Source: Marinibacterium anthonyi
Lineage (GTDB): Bacteria > Pseudomonadota > Alphaproteobacteria > Rhodobacterales > Rhodobacteraceae
Assembly: GCA_003217735.2 (NCBI GenBank)
Contig: CP031585.1
Span: forward strand, 3,893,501 to 3,957,500
Direction: 5' to 3'
Length of the DNA stretch: 64,000 nt
Under the pieces are notes generated by a model. That model was not told the DNA's origin and searched no databases. It saw only the letters and a list, made by a program, of their open reading frames with translations. The position numbers and the translations under genes were made by a program. This document shows positions 44,143 through 52,180 of this stretch, piece after piece (the first letter of the stretch is position 1; every line of letters starts with the position of its first letter).

Positions 44143-44919
44143 TCAGTCGTCCAAGATCGCCACGGCGCGGGTGAAGCCGGCCGAGGCGGCGCGGATCTTG
44201 AAGGGGAAGGCGGAGACCAGGAAGCCGGTGGCGGGAAGCTGATCGAGGTTGGCGAGTTTTTCGATCTGGCAATAGCCGCGGTCCATGCCGGCGCGGTGGC
44301 CTTCCCAGATCAGCGCGGCGTCGCCGGTTTCGGCGTAGGCCCGCGCGGTGTGGGTGAAGGGGGCGTCCCAGGACCAGGCGTCGGTGCCGACCATGCGCAC
44401 GCCGTGGTCGGTGAGGTAATTGGTCGCTTCGCGGCCCATGCCGCAGCCGCGGGCCAGGAAGTCGGGCTGGCCATAGCGGGCGCCGGCGGCGGTGTTGACC
44501 AGGACGATGTCGAGCGGGCGCAGGGTGTGGCCGATGCGGGCGAGTTCGGCCTCGACCTGGGAGGCGGTGACGACGTGCCCGTCGGGCAAGCCGCGGAAGT
44601 CGAGTTTGACGCCGGGGCCGAAGCACCAGTCAAGCGGGACCTCGTCGATGGTGATCGCGCGCTGCCCGCCGTCCATGGTGGAATGGTAATGGTACGGCGC
44701 GTCGACATGGGTGCCGTTGTGGGTGGAGATTTCCAGCCGTTCGACCGCCCAGCCTTCGCCGCCCGGAAGGTCGTCGGCCGTGAGGCCGGGAAAGAAAGAC
44801 GTGATCTGGTCCGCCGTCTGGTCATGGGACAGATATTCGATCCGGGGCAGCATCATCGGCGGGTCCGAGGCGATGCCCGTTTCCAGCGGAACGGAGAGGT
44901 CGACGAAGCGGCGGGGCAT
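44143..44919 (-). CDS. Cyclase family protein (kynurenine formamidase-like)
   Basis: 258 residues with the metal-binding signature HNGTHVDAPYH (residues 67-77), the hallmark of the cyclase/kynurenine formamidase superfamily. Other conserved parts are DLSVPLETGIASDP near the start and VLVNTAAG, GTDAWSWD further on. Members hydrolyse formyl or lactam-type amides; the substrate here cannot be told. It follows the SRAP gene by 18 bp on the same strand. Confidence 0.85.
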   Translation of the reverse strand: MPRRFVDLSVPLETGIASDPPMMLPRIEYLSHDQTADQITSFFPGLTADDLPGGEGWAVERLEISTHNGTHVDAPYHYHSTMDGGQRAITIDEVPLDWCFGPGVKLDFRGLPDGHVVTASQVEAELARIGHTLRPLDIVLVNTAAGARYGQPDFLARGCGMGREATNYLTDHGVRMVGTDAWSWDAPFTHTARAYAETGDAALIWEGHRAGMDRGYCQIEKLANLDQLPATGFLVSAFPFKIRAASAGFTRAVAILDD

Positions 44920-44937
44920 GGGGGTGTCTCCGGCAGG

Positions 44938-45618
44938 TTATTCGGCGGGGTCGTCTTCGAAGAAGGGTTCGATCAGGTCCGGGCCCGAGGCGCGGTTGGA
45001 ATTCACCTTCGGGTCGACGCGGTAGACGTCCAGCAGGTCTTCGGGACCGGGCTGCATGAGGCGGGCGGCGCCCTTGCCGTCTTCGCCCAGCCAGAGCGGC
45101 CAGTCGGAGGGATCCAGGATCAGCGGCATGCGGTGGTGGATCCGCGACATCGCTTGCGAGGCGGCGGTGGTGACGATGGCGCAGGTGGGTTGGCGCGCCT
45201 CGTCCTTTCCCCAGTCCTGCCAGACGCCCCCGAAGGCGATGGACGCGCCGTCGCGGCGGTGGATGTACCAGGGCAGACGGTTGCCGTTCGCGTCCTTGGT
45301 CCATTCATAGAACCCCGTGGCCAGGATCAGGCAGCGGCGGTCGCGGCAGGCGGATTTGAAGGCGGGTTTTTCGGCGATGGTTTCGGCGCGGGCGTTGATC
45401 AGCAGGGGGCCGCCGTTTTCGGCCTTGTACCAGTGCGGCAGGAACCCCCAGCGCATCGGGATCAGGATGCGCCCCGTCTGGGCCGTGCGGACCACGTGCA
45501 CGCTGTTGGTGGGGCAGACGTTGTAATTGGGCACGGTGGGCAGGTTGTTGGCGGGCCGCGCCGCGAAGAGCTGGGCCATGGCGTCGGGCGGCAGGGTTAC
45601 GGCGAAACGTCCACACAT
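44938..45618 (-). CDS. yedK: SRAP/YedK (HMCES-like) abasic-site protein
   Basis: 226 residues starting MCGRF; after Met removal the Cys2 becomes the N-terminal nucleophile that forms a thiazolidine link with abasic sites in single-stranded DNA. The other conserved residues are present: INARAET (Asn), TGFYEW (Glu) and HHRMPLIL (His). It protects replication forks from abasic damage. No SOS box is seen before it. It is read together with the cyclase gene. Confidence 0.93.
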   Translation of the reverse strand: MCGRFAVTLPPDAMAQLFAARPANNLPTVPNYNVCPTNSVHVVRTAQTGRILIPMRWGFLPHWYKAENGGPLLINARAETIAEKPAFKSACRDRRCLILATGFYEWTKDANGNRLPWYIHRRDGASIAFGGVWQDWGKDEARQPTCAIVTTAASQAMSRIHHRMPLILDPSDWPLWLGEDGKGAARLMQPGPEDLLDVYRVDPKVNSNRASGPDLIEPFFEDDPAE

Positions 45619-45672
45619 GGGGCGGAGGTTAGACCGGGACGGGAGGCTTGGGAATGGGGGTTGGGGCCCTTG

Positions 45673-46242
45673 TCATCCGGGCAGATCGATGCGGCGAAAC
45701 GTGTCTGGATAGTCGAGCACCAGACCGGCCGCGTCGATGTCAAGTTCGGCGGTGAAGCCGCGGAACAAGCCCTCGTAGAGATACCGGCGATCCGGTTGCA
45801 GGCAGGTGTAGCGCTGTTCTGCACGTCGGGGCAGGAACGCCCCGTCAATCTGATCGGGGAGCGGGACGTAGGCAACGTCGATGTCCCGGCTTTCCTGCGC
45901 GCCGAGCCGCAGGCGCTTGATCGGCAGCGTGTTCGTGGCCGGCGTGATGCCGATGTCGACGTCGATGCACCCGTCAAGCGCGGGCACGTCCCGGTGCCCG
46001 ATCAGGTCGTGCCAGGTCCCTTCGCCATCGGCCTCCATGTGCAGGCATGGGCCACCGACGTAGTCGACGCGCAATTCGCGGGTTCTGAAATCCGTGTCGG
46101 TGCGCACGATGTAATGCCCGCCGTAGATGCCATGCCGGGTTCCGGCGACGACACCTTCAAGGAGCAGGCCGTCGTCATCCTGCCGGCACAGGCAATGTTC
46201 AAGCCCGCGACCATTCCAATCCTGCCACCATGCCACAGCCAT
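45673..46242 (-). CDS. Putative glycolipid-binding family protein
   Basis: 189 residues resembling the PF06475 putative glycolipid-binding family: WWQDWNGRGLEHCLCRQ near the start, GVVAGTRHGIYGGHYIVRTD, LRVDYVGGPCLHMEADGEG, DVDIGITPATNTLPIKRL and a C-terminal LDYPDTFRRI. There is no signal peptide and the fold is likely all-beta. The ligand is predicted from the family name only. It lies between the P450 and SRAP genes in the same direction. Confidence 0.8.
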   Translation of the reverse strand: MAVAWWQDWNGRGLEHCLCRQDDDGLLLEGVVAGTRHGIYGGHYIVRTDTDFRTRELRVDYVGGPCLHMEADGEGTWHDLIGHRDVPALDGCIDVDIGITPATNTLPIKRLRLGAQESRDIDVAYVPLPDQIDGAFLPRRAEQRYTCLQPDRRYLYEGLFRGFTAELDIDAAGLVLDYPDTFRRIDLPG

Positions 46243-46377
46243 CGCCTTGCCAATCCTCCGGGACCCCTGCGGTAAGCGTATGAACCCGGCGCAGGGCCGT
46301 AAAGGGAATTGCCCGGCGGGGCGCGCCTGGACTGGCGACAGGTTTCCGGGTGCCGTGAGAACCGGCGGCGGGCACGC

Positions 46378-47601
46378 TCAGCCGGTGATCGACAGCGTCA
46401 TGGGCGACACGCCCCGCGTCCCCGACAGCCCCTTGAGGTCGGGCGGATCGCCGATCATCGACATGGAAGGCCAGGTGGTGGCCAGCGCCTTCAGGGCTTC
46501 TTCCAGTTCGACGCGGGCGAGGGCTTCGCCCAGGCAGCGGTGGGGGCCGGCGCCAAGGGCCGGGGTGTGGCGGGGGTGGTCGGTGCGGGTAATGTCGAAG
46601 CGGTCGGGGTCGGCATACACGTCGGGATCGCGCAGGGCGGCGACGAGGTTCGGCGACAGGATCGTGCCCCTGGGGATGTGCACGTCGTCGAGGGTGAAAT
46701 CGCGGATCGCCACGCGGCCCAGGCCGCCGACGACGGGGTCGTAGCGGAGCGCTTCTTCGACCGCGGGGGCGGCCCAGCATTCGGGGTCGGCGCACAGCAT
46801 GGCCCATTGGGAGGGGTGATCGAGCAGGCGGCGCAGCGCCATGGCGAGCTGGGCGCGGGTGGTGTCGGAGCCGCCGAAGATCACGGTGACGATCTGCACG
46901 CGGATTTCGGTTTCATCCAGGGTGTCGCCGGCATCGCGCACGAAGCGGGACAGGAAATCGTCGCGCGGGTCGGCGCGGTGGCGGGCGATCAGGTCGCAGA
47001 CATAGGCGTTGAGGTCCTGCAGGTCGGTGACGGCGTCGGCCAGCACCTGGGCGTCGCGGTTCTGCAGGACGCGGATGGCGGAATAGACCAGTTCGGCGAA
47101 ATGGCGGGCTTCGGCCGGGGGCACGCCCAGGACGTCGGCGATGACGCGGGCCGGGAGGGGGCCGGCGATCTGGGTCAGGACATCGACCTGCGGGCCGGAC
47201 CGGGCGGCATCGGCCAGAAGCGCATCGACCGTGTCGCGGATTTGCGGGCGCAGGGCGCGCATGAGGGGGAAGGCGAAGGTGCGGGCAAGCGCGCCGCGGC
47301 GGCGCTTGTGCGCATCGCCGTTGGAGGTGAGCAGCGAATGGGAGAAGAAGTCCCACGCCGGGGGTGCCTTGATCCCACGCGCCACGAGGGTTTCGGTTTC
47401 GATCTGGCGGGTCACGTCGTCGCTGAGGATGGCGAAAAGCATCCGCTGCGGGAAGGTGTGGACGATGCCGACGCTGTCGCGGGCGATGGGGCCCTGCGCC
47501 CATTGGGCGCGCACGTGGTCGAGGTCGCTGACCCCGGGCGCGCGTCTGGCAAAGAGCGGCAGGTCCTTCGGGCCCAGCCGGGTGTGTGTCGTGTCCGCCA
47601 T
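46378..47601 (-). CDS. Cytochrome P450
   Basis: 407 residues from the ATG at 47601 (GGAGG five bases upstream). The I-helix oxygen-activation motif GGSDTTR, the K-helix EEALR and the heme loop LGAGPHRCLG are all present; Cys in HRC is the axial ligand. The heme loop normally begins FGxG; here the phenylalanine is leucine. No ferredoxin or reductase gene is adjacent, so the redox partner must be elsewhere. Substrate is unknown; bacterial soluble class I enzyme by length and lack of a membrane anchor. Confidence 0.9.
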   Translation of the reverse strand: MADTTHTRLGPKDLPLFARRAPGVSDLDHVRAQWAQGPIARDSVGIVHTFPQRMLFAILSDDVTRQIETETLVARGIKAPPAWDFFSHSLLTSNGDAHKRRRGALARTFAFPLMRALRPQIRDTVDALLADAARSGPQVDVLTQIAGPLPARVIADVLGVPPAEARHFAELVYSAIRVLQNRDAQVLADAVTDLQDLNAYVCDLIARHRADPRDDFLSRFVRDAGDTLDETEIRVQIVTVIFGGSDTTRAQLAMALRRLLDHPSQWAMLCADPECWAAPAVEEALRYDPVVGGLGRVAIRDFTLDDVHIPRGTILSPNLVAALRDPDVYADPDRFDITRTDHPRHTPALGAGPHRCLGEALARVELEEALKALATTWPSMSMIGDPPDLKGLSGTRGVSPMTLSITG

Positions 47602-47665
47602 TGTGTCCTCCGGTCCAGCGGGCTTTGGACTTTGTCGCGTCGCCCGTCGGGATGGTTCAAAGACA

Positions 47666-47695
47666 GGCGGCGCGCCCCGGTCGGGACGCGCCGCC
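47666..47695. terminator. Stem-loop between 5'-nucleotidase and P450 genes
   Basis: A 9-bp perfect stem GGCGGCGCG/CGCGCCGCC with a 12-base loop. It is GC-rich without a T run, so it is a possible factor-dependent terminator or RNA stabiliser. Confidence 0.45.
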
Positions 47696-47726
47696 GACAC
47701 CCCTTGCGGGGCATCCTAGCAGAGGA

Positions 47727-47746
47727 CACCGGCCCGGCGGCCGGTG
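47727..47746 (-). terminator. Stem-loop 3' of the 5'-nucleotidase gene
   Basis: A perfect CACCGGCC/GGCCGGTG stem with a CGGC loop, 10 bp after the stop on the minus strand. There is no strong T run after it, so termination is plausible but not certain. Confidence 0.5.
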
Positions 47747-47756
47747 ACCTGACGTT

Positions 47757-49319
47757 TCACTTCACGGAAATCCGGCCGTCCTTGTAGGGCGTGTAGGGCG
47801 AATTCGCGGCAAGGTATTCCGCCGTCACGTCGGCCAGGTCGGGGCCGAAGTCATAGGCGTTTTCGGCGTCGATGAACATCTTGTAGCCGTCGCCGCCATT
47901 GCGGACGTAGTTGTTGGACACCACGCCGTAGGTCTTTTCCATGTCCAGCGGCGCATCGCCCACCATGACCGACACCACGCGGCTGCCCGGTTCGGCGGCG
48001 GGATCGAAGACATAGGTCATGCCCGCGACCTGCGGGAAGCGGCCGGCGCCTTCTTCGAGCTGCGACAGGCCGTTTTCAAGCGCTTCGGTCAGCACCGCGC
48101 CGGTGACCTGGAAGGTCGAAAGCGTATTCTGGAACGGCAGCACGGTCAGCACTTCGCCCATGGTCACGGGGCCCGCGTCGATGGACGCGCGGATGCCGCC
48201 GCCGTTTTCGATGGCGATCTCGATGCCCTGGTCCTTGACGCGGTCCAGCATGGCGTCGGCGATCAGGTTGCCCATGGCGCATTCGGTGGACCGGCATTCC
48301 TCGCGCACGCCGACGATTTCGGTCGCGGTTTCGGCGACGACCTTCTGGCGGACCTCTTCAAGCGGCTTGGCCAGTTCGGCGATGCGCGACACGGTGGCCG
48401 CGTCCTCGGTGACGGCGGCGTCCATGATGATCGGCTCGCCCGTGGCCGAGACGATCTTGCCGTCGTCATCGAAGACCACGTTCAGTTCGCCCAGGAACTT
48501 GCCGTAGGCATAGGCCGACACGATCGCGGTGTCGTTCACCATGGTCGGGTACGGGCCTTCGGCATTGTCGGCGGTGTTGGACAGGAAGGTGTTGGTGTGC
48601 CCGCCCACGATCACGTCGACGCCGGTGGTTTCGGCCGCGACACGCTTGTCGACGCCATAGCCCGAATGGCTGAGCACGATGATCTTGTTGACGCCCTCGG
48701 CGGTCAGCTTGTCGACTTCGCCCTGCACGGCCGCGACCGGGTCGGTGAAGGTGACATTGGGCCCAGGGCTGGCCAGTTCGTCGGTATCCTGGGGCGTCAG
48801 GCCGATCAGTCCGATCTTTTCGCCGTTCTTCTCGATCACGGTCGATTTCATCAGCGTATCGGCCAGCATCTCTTCGCCCGAGACATCGGCGTTGGACATC
48901 AGCACCGGGAAGTCGACCGCATCCATGAAGCCGCGCAGGACTTCGGGGCCGTCGTCGAATTCGTGGTTGCCCACGGTCATCGCGTCATAGCCGAGCTTGT
49001 TCATCATCTCGGCCGCGGCCTTGCCCTTGTAATAGGTGTAGAACAGCGTGCCCTGGAACTGGTCGCCACCATCCACCAGGATCGAATTGTCCGACCGCGC
49101 GCGCGCCTCTTCCACGGCGGTCACCAGGCGGGCGGAACCGCCAAAGCACTTGCCCTCGGTATTGTCCTCGGCGGAACAGCCGCTGTCGTACTTGCTGATG
49201 GGTTCGAAACGCGAATGGAAATCGTTGGTGTGAAGAATGGTCAAAGCGTAGTCGGCCGCTGCGGGCAGCGCACCGATCGACAGAAAGGCACTGGCCAGGG
49301 CCACGTAAGACGTGCGCAT
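47757..49319 (-). CDS. Periplasmic 5'-nucleotidase (UshA-like metallophosphatase)
   Basis: 520 residues with a signal peptide (SAFLSIGALPAAADYA). The metallophosphatase core has ILHTNDFHSRFEP, VDGGDQFQGTLFY and VGNHEFDDGPEVL, and VGGHTNTFLS supplies further metal ligands. The C-terminal 5'-nucleotidase domain includes NLIADAMLDRV, IENGGGIRASIDAGPVT and NNYVRNGGDGYKMF. It releases phosphate from nucleotides outside the cytoplasm, probably for nucleoside or phosphate uptake. No phosphate-control site was seen upstream. Confidence 0.92.
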   Translation of the reverse strand: MRTSYVALASAFLSIGALPAAADYALTILHTNDFHSRFEPISKYDSGCSAEDNTEGKCFGGSARLVTAVEEARARSDNSILVDGGDQFQGTLFYTYYKGKAAAEMMNKLGYDAMTVGNHEFDDGPEVLRGFMDAVDFPVLMSNADVSGEEMLADTLMKSTVIEKNGEKIGLIGLTPQDTDELASPGPNVTFTDPVAAVQGEVDKLTAEGVNKIIVLSHSGYGVDKRVAAETTGVDVIVGGHTNTFLSNTADNAEGPYPTMVNDTAIVSAYAYGKFLGELNVVFDDDGKIVSATGEPIIMDAAVTEDAATVSRIAELAKPLEEVRQKVVAETATEIVGVREECRSTECAMGNLIADAMLDRVKDQGIEIAIENGGGIRASIDAGPVTMGEVLTVLPFQNTLSTFQVTGAVLTEALENGLSQLEEGAGRFPQVAGMTYVFDPAAEPGSRVVSVMVGDAPLDMEKTYGVVSNNYVRNGGDGYKMFIDAENAYDFGPDLADVTAEYLAANSPYTPYKDGRISVK

Positions 49320-49402
49320 GAGAATCCTCCGTATGCAGACACTTTGATTACATCAGCCGCTTTCCGTCACGAATTCAAACAGCTTTTGTAACAGAACGGT
49401 GA

Positions 49403-49972
49403 CTATTGCACCCAGGACCGCAGCAGCGCATGCGCCATGGGCCCGGTGTCGCAATCCAGCTGCCCGGTCAGCTGGTGCAGCCAGGCCAGGCCCATCACCG
49501 CACGCCCCATGTCGCGGACCGGCACGTCGCCCGACAGCTCGCCGCGCCGCGCCGCACGGTCGAAAATCTCTTCCAGCGCATCCAGCCGGTCCTCGCGGTA
49601 GGCCTGCAGCGCCTCGAGCACGTCGGGGTCGGCCTGGGCGGCGGCGATGATGTGGCGGAACATCCGGCCCTCGGGGCGGGACCAATGCGCGAAAAGCAGG
49701 CGCAGTACCTCGCTCACATCCCCCTGAAGCGTGCCGGTGTCGGGGTAGCCGTCAAAGGGTTTCTGGCGGTGATAGGCGGCCATCAGCAGCGCACCGCGCG
49801 TCGGCCACCAGCGGTACAGCGTTGCCTTGCCGGCCCGCGCGCGCCGCGCCACGGCCTCCATCGTCAGCCCGTCGAACCCCTTTTCGGACAGGATCGCGGC
49901 GGCCGCGTCCAGGATGGCCGCCTCGGTCTCGGGGTTGCGCCGGGCGCCGATGGATTTGCGGGCTTCGGTCAT
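49403..49972 (-). CDS. TetR family transcriptional regulator
   Basis: 189 residues from the ATG at 49972. The DNA-binding part has ILDAAAAILSEKGFDGLTMEAV then RARAGKATLYRWWPTRGALL; the C-terminal domain is helical. The frame opens 36 codons earlier, but that part lacks conservation and overlaps the operator. It is divergent from a small membrane protein gene at 50079, with a strong palindrome GAACG-TAT-CGTTC in between, so it probably represses itself and that gene. Confidence 0.88.
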   Translation of the reverse strand: MTEARKSIGARRNPETEAAILDAAAAILSEKGFDGLTMEAVARRARAGKATLYRWWPTRGALLMAAYHRQKPFDGYPDTGTLQGDVSEVLRLLFAHWSRPEGRMFRHIIAAAQADPDVLEALQAYREDRLDALEEIFDRAARRGELSGDVPVRDMGRAVMGLAWLHQLTGQLDCDTGPMAHALLRSWVQ

Positions 49973-50049
49973 GGGACCCTCCGTGCTTCTTGCCGCGTGC
50001 CGCAGACCTATACCCTCTTTACCGGGATCGCCAAGCCGATATATAAACG

Positions 50050-50062
50050 GAACGTATCGTTC
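50050..50062. promoter_or_regulatory. TetR-type operator between divergent genes
   Basis: GAACG-TAT-CGTTC, perfect 5-bp arms, next to an AT-rich TATATA (50039-50044) that could be a -10 element. Its place 17 bp before the small membrane protein gene and 78 bp before the TetR gene suits joint repression. Confidence 0.65.
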
Positions 50063-50078
50063 AGTACGGAACATCCGC

Positions 50079-50294
50079 ATGACTCCTCCCCCCGCTCCGC
50101 GCCGCCACCGGCTGGCGTTCTTCGTCTTTGTCGGCGTCTATCCCCTGGTCACGACGCTGATCTACCTGATCGGGTCGATCACCCCGGGCTGGCAGGTCTG
50201 GCACCGGACCCTGGTGCTGGTTCCCGTCGTGGTCGTGGCGATGATCTGGTGCATCATCCCCACGATCCATCGCCGGCTGGGCCATCTTCTGTGA
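50079..50294 (+). CDS. Small two-helix membrane protein
   Basis: 71 residues: basic start (PPPAPRRHR), helix 1 (LAFFVFVGVYPLVTTLIYLI), helix 2 (TLVLVPVVVVAMIWCIIPTI) and a short basic end. It is divergent from the TetR gene, with the palindromic operator just before it. No family is recognised. It might be a small transport or stress-membrane protein; the size and composition alone do not tell. The ATG at 50079 lies very close to the operator, so little leader is left. Confidence 0.6.
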   Translation: MTPPPAPRRHRLAFFVFVGVYPLVTTLIYLIGSITPGWQVWHRTLVLVPVVVVAMIWCIIPTIHRRLGHLL

Positions 50295-50360
50295 CCCGGC
50301 GGGCGTCGGTCGGCAACGCTTGGGATTGACCGGCGGGGGTTTTGGCGGCATGGGCAAACC

Positions 50361-50696
50361 ATGCTGATCTACAAGATTTTCCGCCGCCCCGAATGGGACA
50401 TGCTGGACGCGCAGGGCCAGACCGCCGGCGCGCCGGTGGATCTGGCCGACGGGTTCATCCATTTCTCGACCCGGGACCAGGCCCGCGAGACCGCCGCGAA
50501 GCATTTCGCGGGGGTCGACGACCTGGTGCTGGCGGCGCTGGACGCCGAGGCCCTGGGCGAGGCGCTGAAATGGGAACCCTCGCGCGGTGGCGCGCTGTTC
50601 CCGCATCTCTACCGCGTGCTGAAACGCTCCGAGATCGCCTGGACGGCCCCCCTGCCGCTGCGCGACGGCGTGCATGATTTCCCGGAAATGCCATGA
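50361..50696 (+). CDS. DUF952 family protein
   Basis: 111 residues matching DUF952: [46 protein letters not shown] and [17 protein letters not shown]. The family is related in fold to ADP-ribosyl-type or glutathione-S-transferase-like hypotheticals but has no proven activity. It ends 10 bp before pyrD in the same direction, a linkage common in alphaproteobacteria. Confidence 0.88.
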   Translation: MLIYKIFRRPEWDMLDAQGQTAGAPVDLADGFIHFSTRDQARETAAKHFAGVDDLVLAALDAEALGEALKWEPSRGGALFPHLYRVLKRSEIAWTAPLPLRDGVHDFPEMP

Positions 50697-50706
50697 GTGC
50701 GAGACC

Positions 50707-51768
50707 ATGAGTTCGATACTGGAACAGGCGGGGCTTGCGGTCCTGCGGCGGATGGATCCGGAAACCGCCCACGGGCTGGCGCTGAAGGCGCTGGCCTCGG
50801 GGCTGGTGCGCCCCGACGCGCCGGTGCGCTCGCCGCGTCTGGCCACGCGGCTGGCCGGGCTGGACCTGCCCAATCCGCTGGGGCTGGCGGCGGGGTTCGA
50901 CAAGAACGCCGGCGCCATCGGGCCGCTGACCCGGTCGGGCTTCGGTTTCGTGGAACTGGGCGGCGTCACCCCCCGGCCGCAGCCGGGCAACCCCAGGCCA
51001 CGGCTGTTCCGGCTGACGCAGGACCAGGCGGTGATCAACCGCTTCGGGCTGAATTCCGACGGGGCCGAGGCGCTGGCCGCCCGGCTGAAGGCGCGTGCAC
51101 CCGGCGGTATCGTCGGCCTGAACCTGGGCGCCAACAAGGACAGCACCGACCGGGCCGCCGATTACAGCACGCTGATCGAAATCTGCGGGCCGTACCTGGA
51201 TTTCGCAACCGTCAACGTGTCCTCGCCCAATACCGAAAAGCTGCGCGACCTGCAGGGCAAGGCGGCCTTGACCGCGCTGCTGCGCGGCGTGATGGACACC
51301 CGCGCGGCGCTGGAACGCCCCCTGCCCGTCTTCCTCAAGATCGCGCCCGACCTGGACCGCGCCGACCTGGACGACATCGCCGAGGCGGCGCGCGAAACCG
51401 GGGTCGACGCGATCATCGCCACCAACACCACCGTGTCGCGCGACGGGCTGACCAGCCCCGAACGGGTGGAAACCGGCGGGCTGTCGGGCGCGCCGCTGTT
51501 CGAACCCTCGACGCGGGTGCTGGCCTACCTGTCGCACATCACCCAGGGCGACATTCCCCTGATCGGCGTCGGCGGGATCTCCTCGGCCGATGACGCCTAT
51601 GCCAAGATCCGCGCCGGGGCCTCGGCGCTGCAGCTCTATTCGGCGCTGGTCTACAAGGGGCTGGGCCTGGTGACCCGGATCAACCGCGGCCTCGACGCGC
51701 TGCTTGAACGCGACGGCTTTGCCAATGTCTCCGAGGCGGTGGGTACCAACCGCGAGGACTGGCTGTGA
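50707..51768 (+). CDS. pyrD: Dihydroorotate dehydrogenase (quinone), class 2
   Basis: 353 residues. An N-terminal membrane-associated helix ([21 protein letters not shown]) is followed by the FMN-binding barrel: [55 protein letters not shown] with the catalytic serine, FLKIAPDL, and [20 protein letters not shown]. It oxidises dihydroorotate to orotate with quinone as acceptor, step 4 of pyrimidine synthesis. The start is the ATG at 50707; its stop overlaps the GTG of the arsC-like gene. Confidence 0.95.
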   Translation: MSSILEQAGLAVLRRMDPETAHGLALKALASGLVRPDAPVRSPRLATRLAGLDLPNPLGLAAGFDKNAGAIGPLTRSGFGFVELGGVTPRPQPGNPRPRLFRLTQDQAVINRFGLNSDGAEALAARLKARAPGGIVGLNLGANKDSTDRAADYSTLIEICGPYLDFATVNVSSPNTEKLRDLQGKAALTALLRGVMDTRAALERPLPVFLKIAPDLDRADLDDIAEAARETGVDAIIATNTTVSRDGLTSPERVETGGLSGAPLFEPSTRVLAYLSHITQGDIPLIGVGGISSADDAYAKIRAGASALQLYSALVYKGLGLVTRINRGLDALLERDGFANVSEAVGTNREDWL

Positions 51769-52112
51769 GCGACGCGATCATCTGGCACAACCCGCGCTGC
51801 ACCAAGTCGCGCGAGACGCTGAAGCTGCTGCAGGACAAGGGCGTGACGGTCACCGAACGCCGCTACCTCGAAGACGCCCCCTCCGAATCCGAACTCCGCG
51901 ATGCGCTCGCCCTGCTGGACCTGCCCGCCATAAAACTGATGCGCACCGGCGAGGCCGAATTCAAGGCCCAGGGCCTCACCAGCGACAGCGACGAGGCCAC
52001 CCTGGTCGCCGCGATGGCACGGACGCCCAGGCTGATCGAACGCCCCGTGGTCTTCGCCAACGGCAAGGCCGCGCTCGGCCGCCCGCCCGAAGCGGTGCTT
52101 CAGATCCTCTGA
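51765..52112 (+). CDS. ArsC family (arsenate reductase-like) protein
   Basis: 115 residues, GTG start overlapping the pyrD stop. It has the thioredoxin-like ArsC fold with catalytic C12 in [24 protein letters not shown], and [19 protein letters not shown] near the end. Glutaredoxin-linked ArsC reduces arsenate; some family members (Spx/YffB types) do other jobs. No ars operon surrounds it, so arsenate detoxification is possible but not shown. Confidence 0.85.
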   Translation: MSDAIIWHNPRCTKSRETLKLLQDKGVTVTERRYLEDAPSESELRDALALLDLPAIKLMRTGEAEFKAQGLTSDSDEATLVAAMARTPRLIERPVVFANGKAALGRPPEAVLQIL

Positions 52113-52117
52113 CCGGC

Positions 52118-52147
52118 CTGCTGCTTCTTTCTCTTCAAAAATACCCC
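52118..52147 (-). repeat. Terminator-like intergenic repeat, copy 5 (type 2)
   Basis: On the minus strand: GGGGTATTTTTGAAGAGAAA then GAAGCAGCAG. With the stem at 52150-52175 before it, this forms an intrinsic-terminator-like unit for the MATE gene. Confidence 0.75.
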
Positions 52148-52149
52148 GC

Positions 52150-52175
52150 CCGCCGGCCCGCCAGGGGGCCGGCGG
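52150..52175 (-). terminator. Stem-loop 3' of the MATE gene
   Basis: A perfect CCGCCGGCCC/GGGCCGGCGG-type stem (9-10 bp) with a GCCAGG-type loop, followed on the minus strand by GCGGGGTATTTTTG. This terminates the minus-strand MATE transcript and lies opposite the end of arsC. Confidence 0.75.
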
Positions 52176-52180
52176 CCGGA

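Noticed and set aside
44060-44626. A 188-codon frame opposite the cyclase-end region
   Set aside because: It is frame-shadow sequence rich in Arg/Pro/His and overlaps the cyclase gene.
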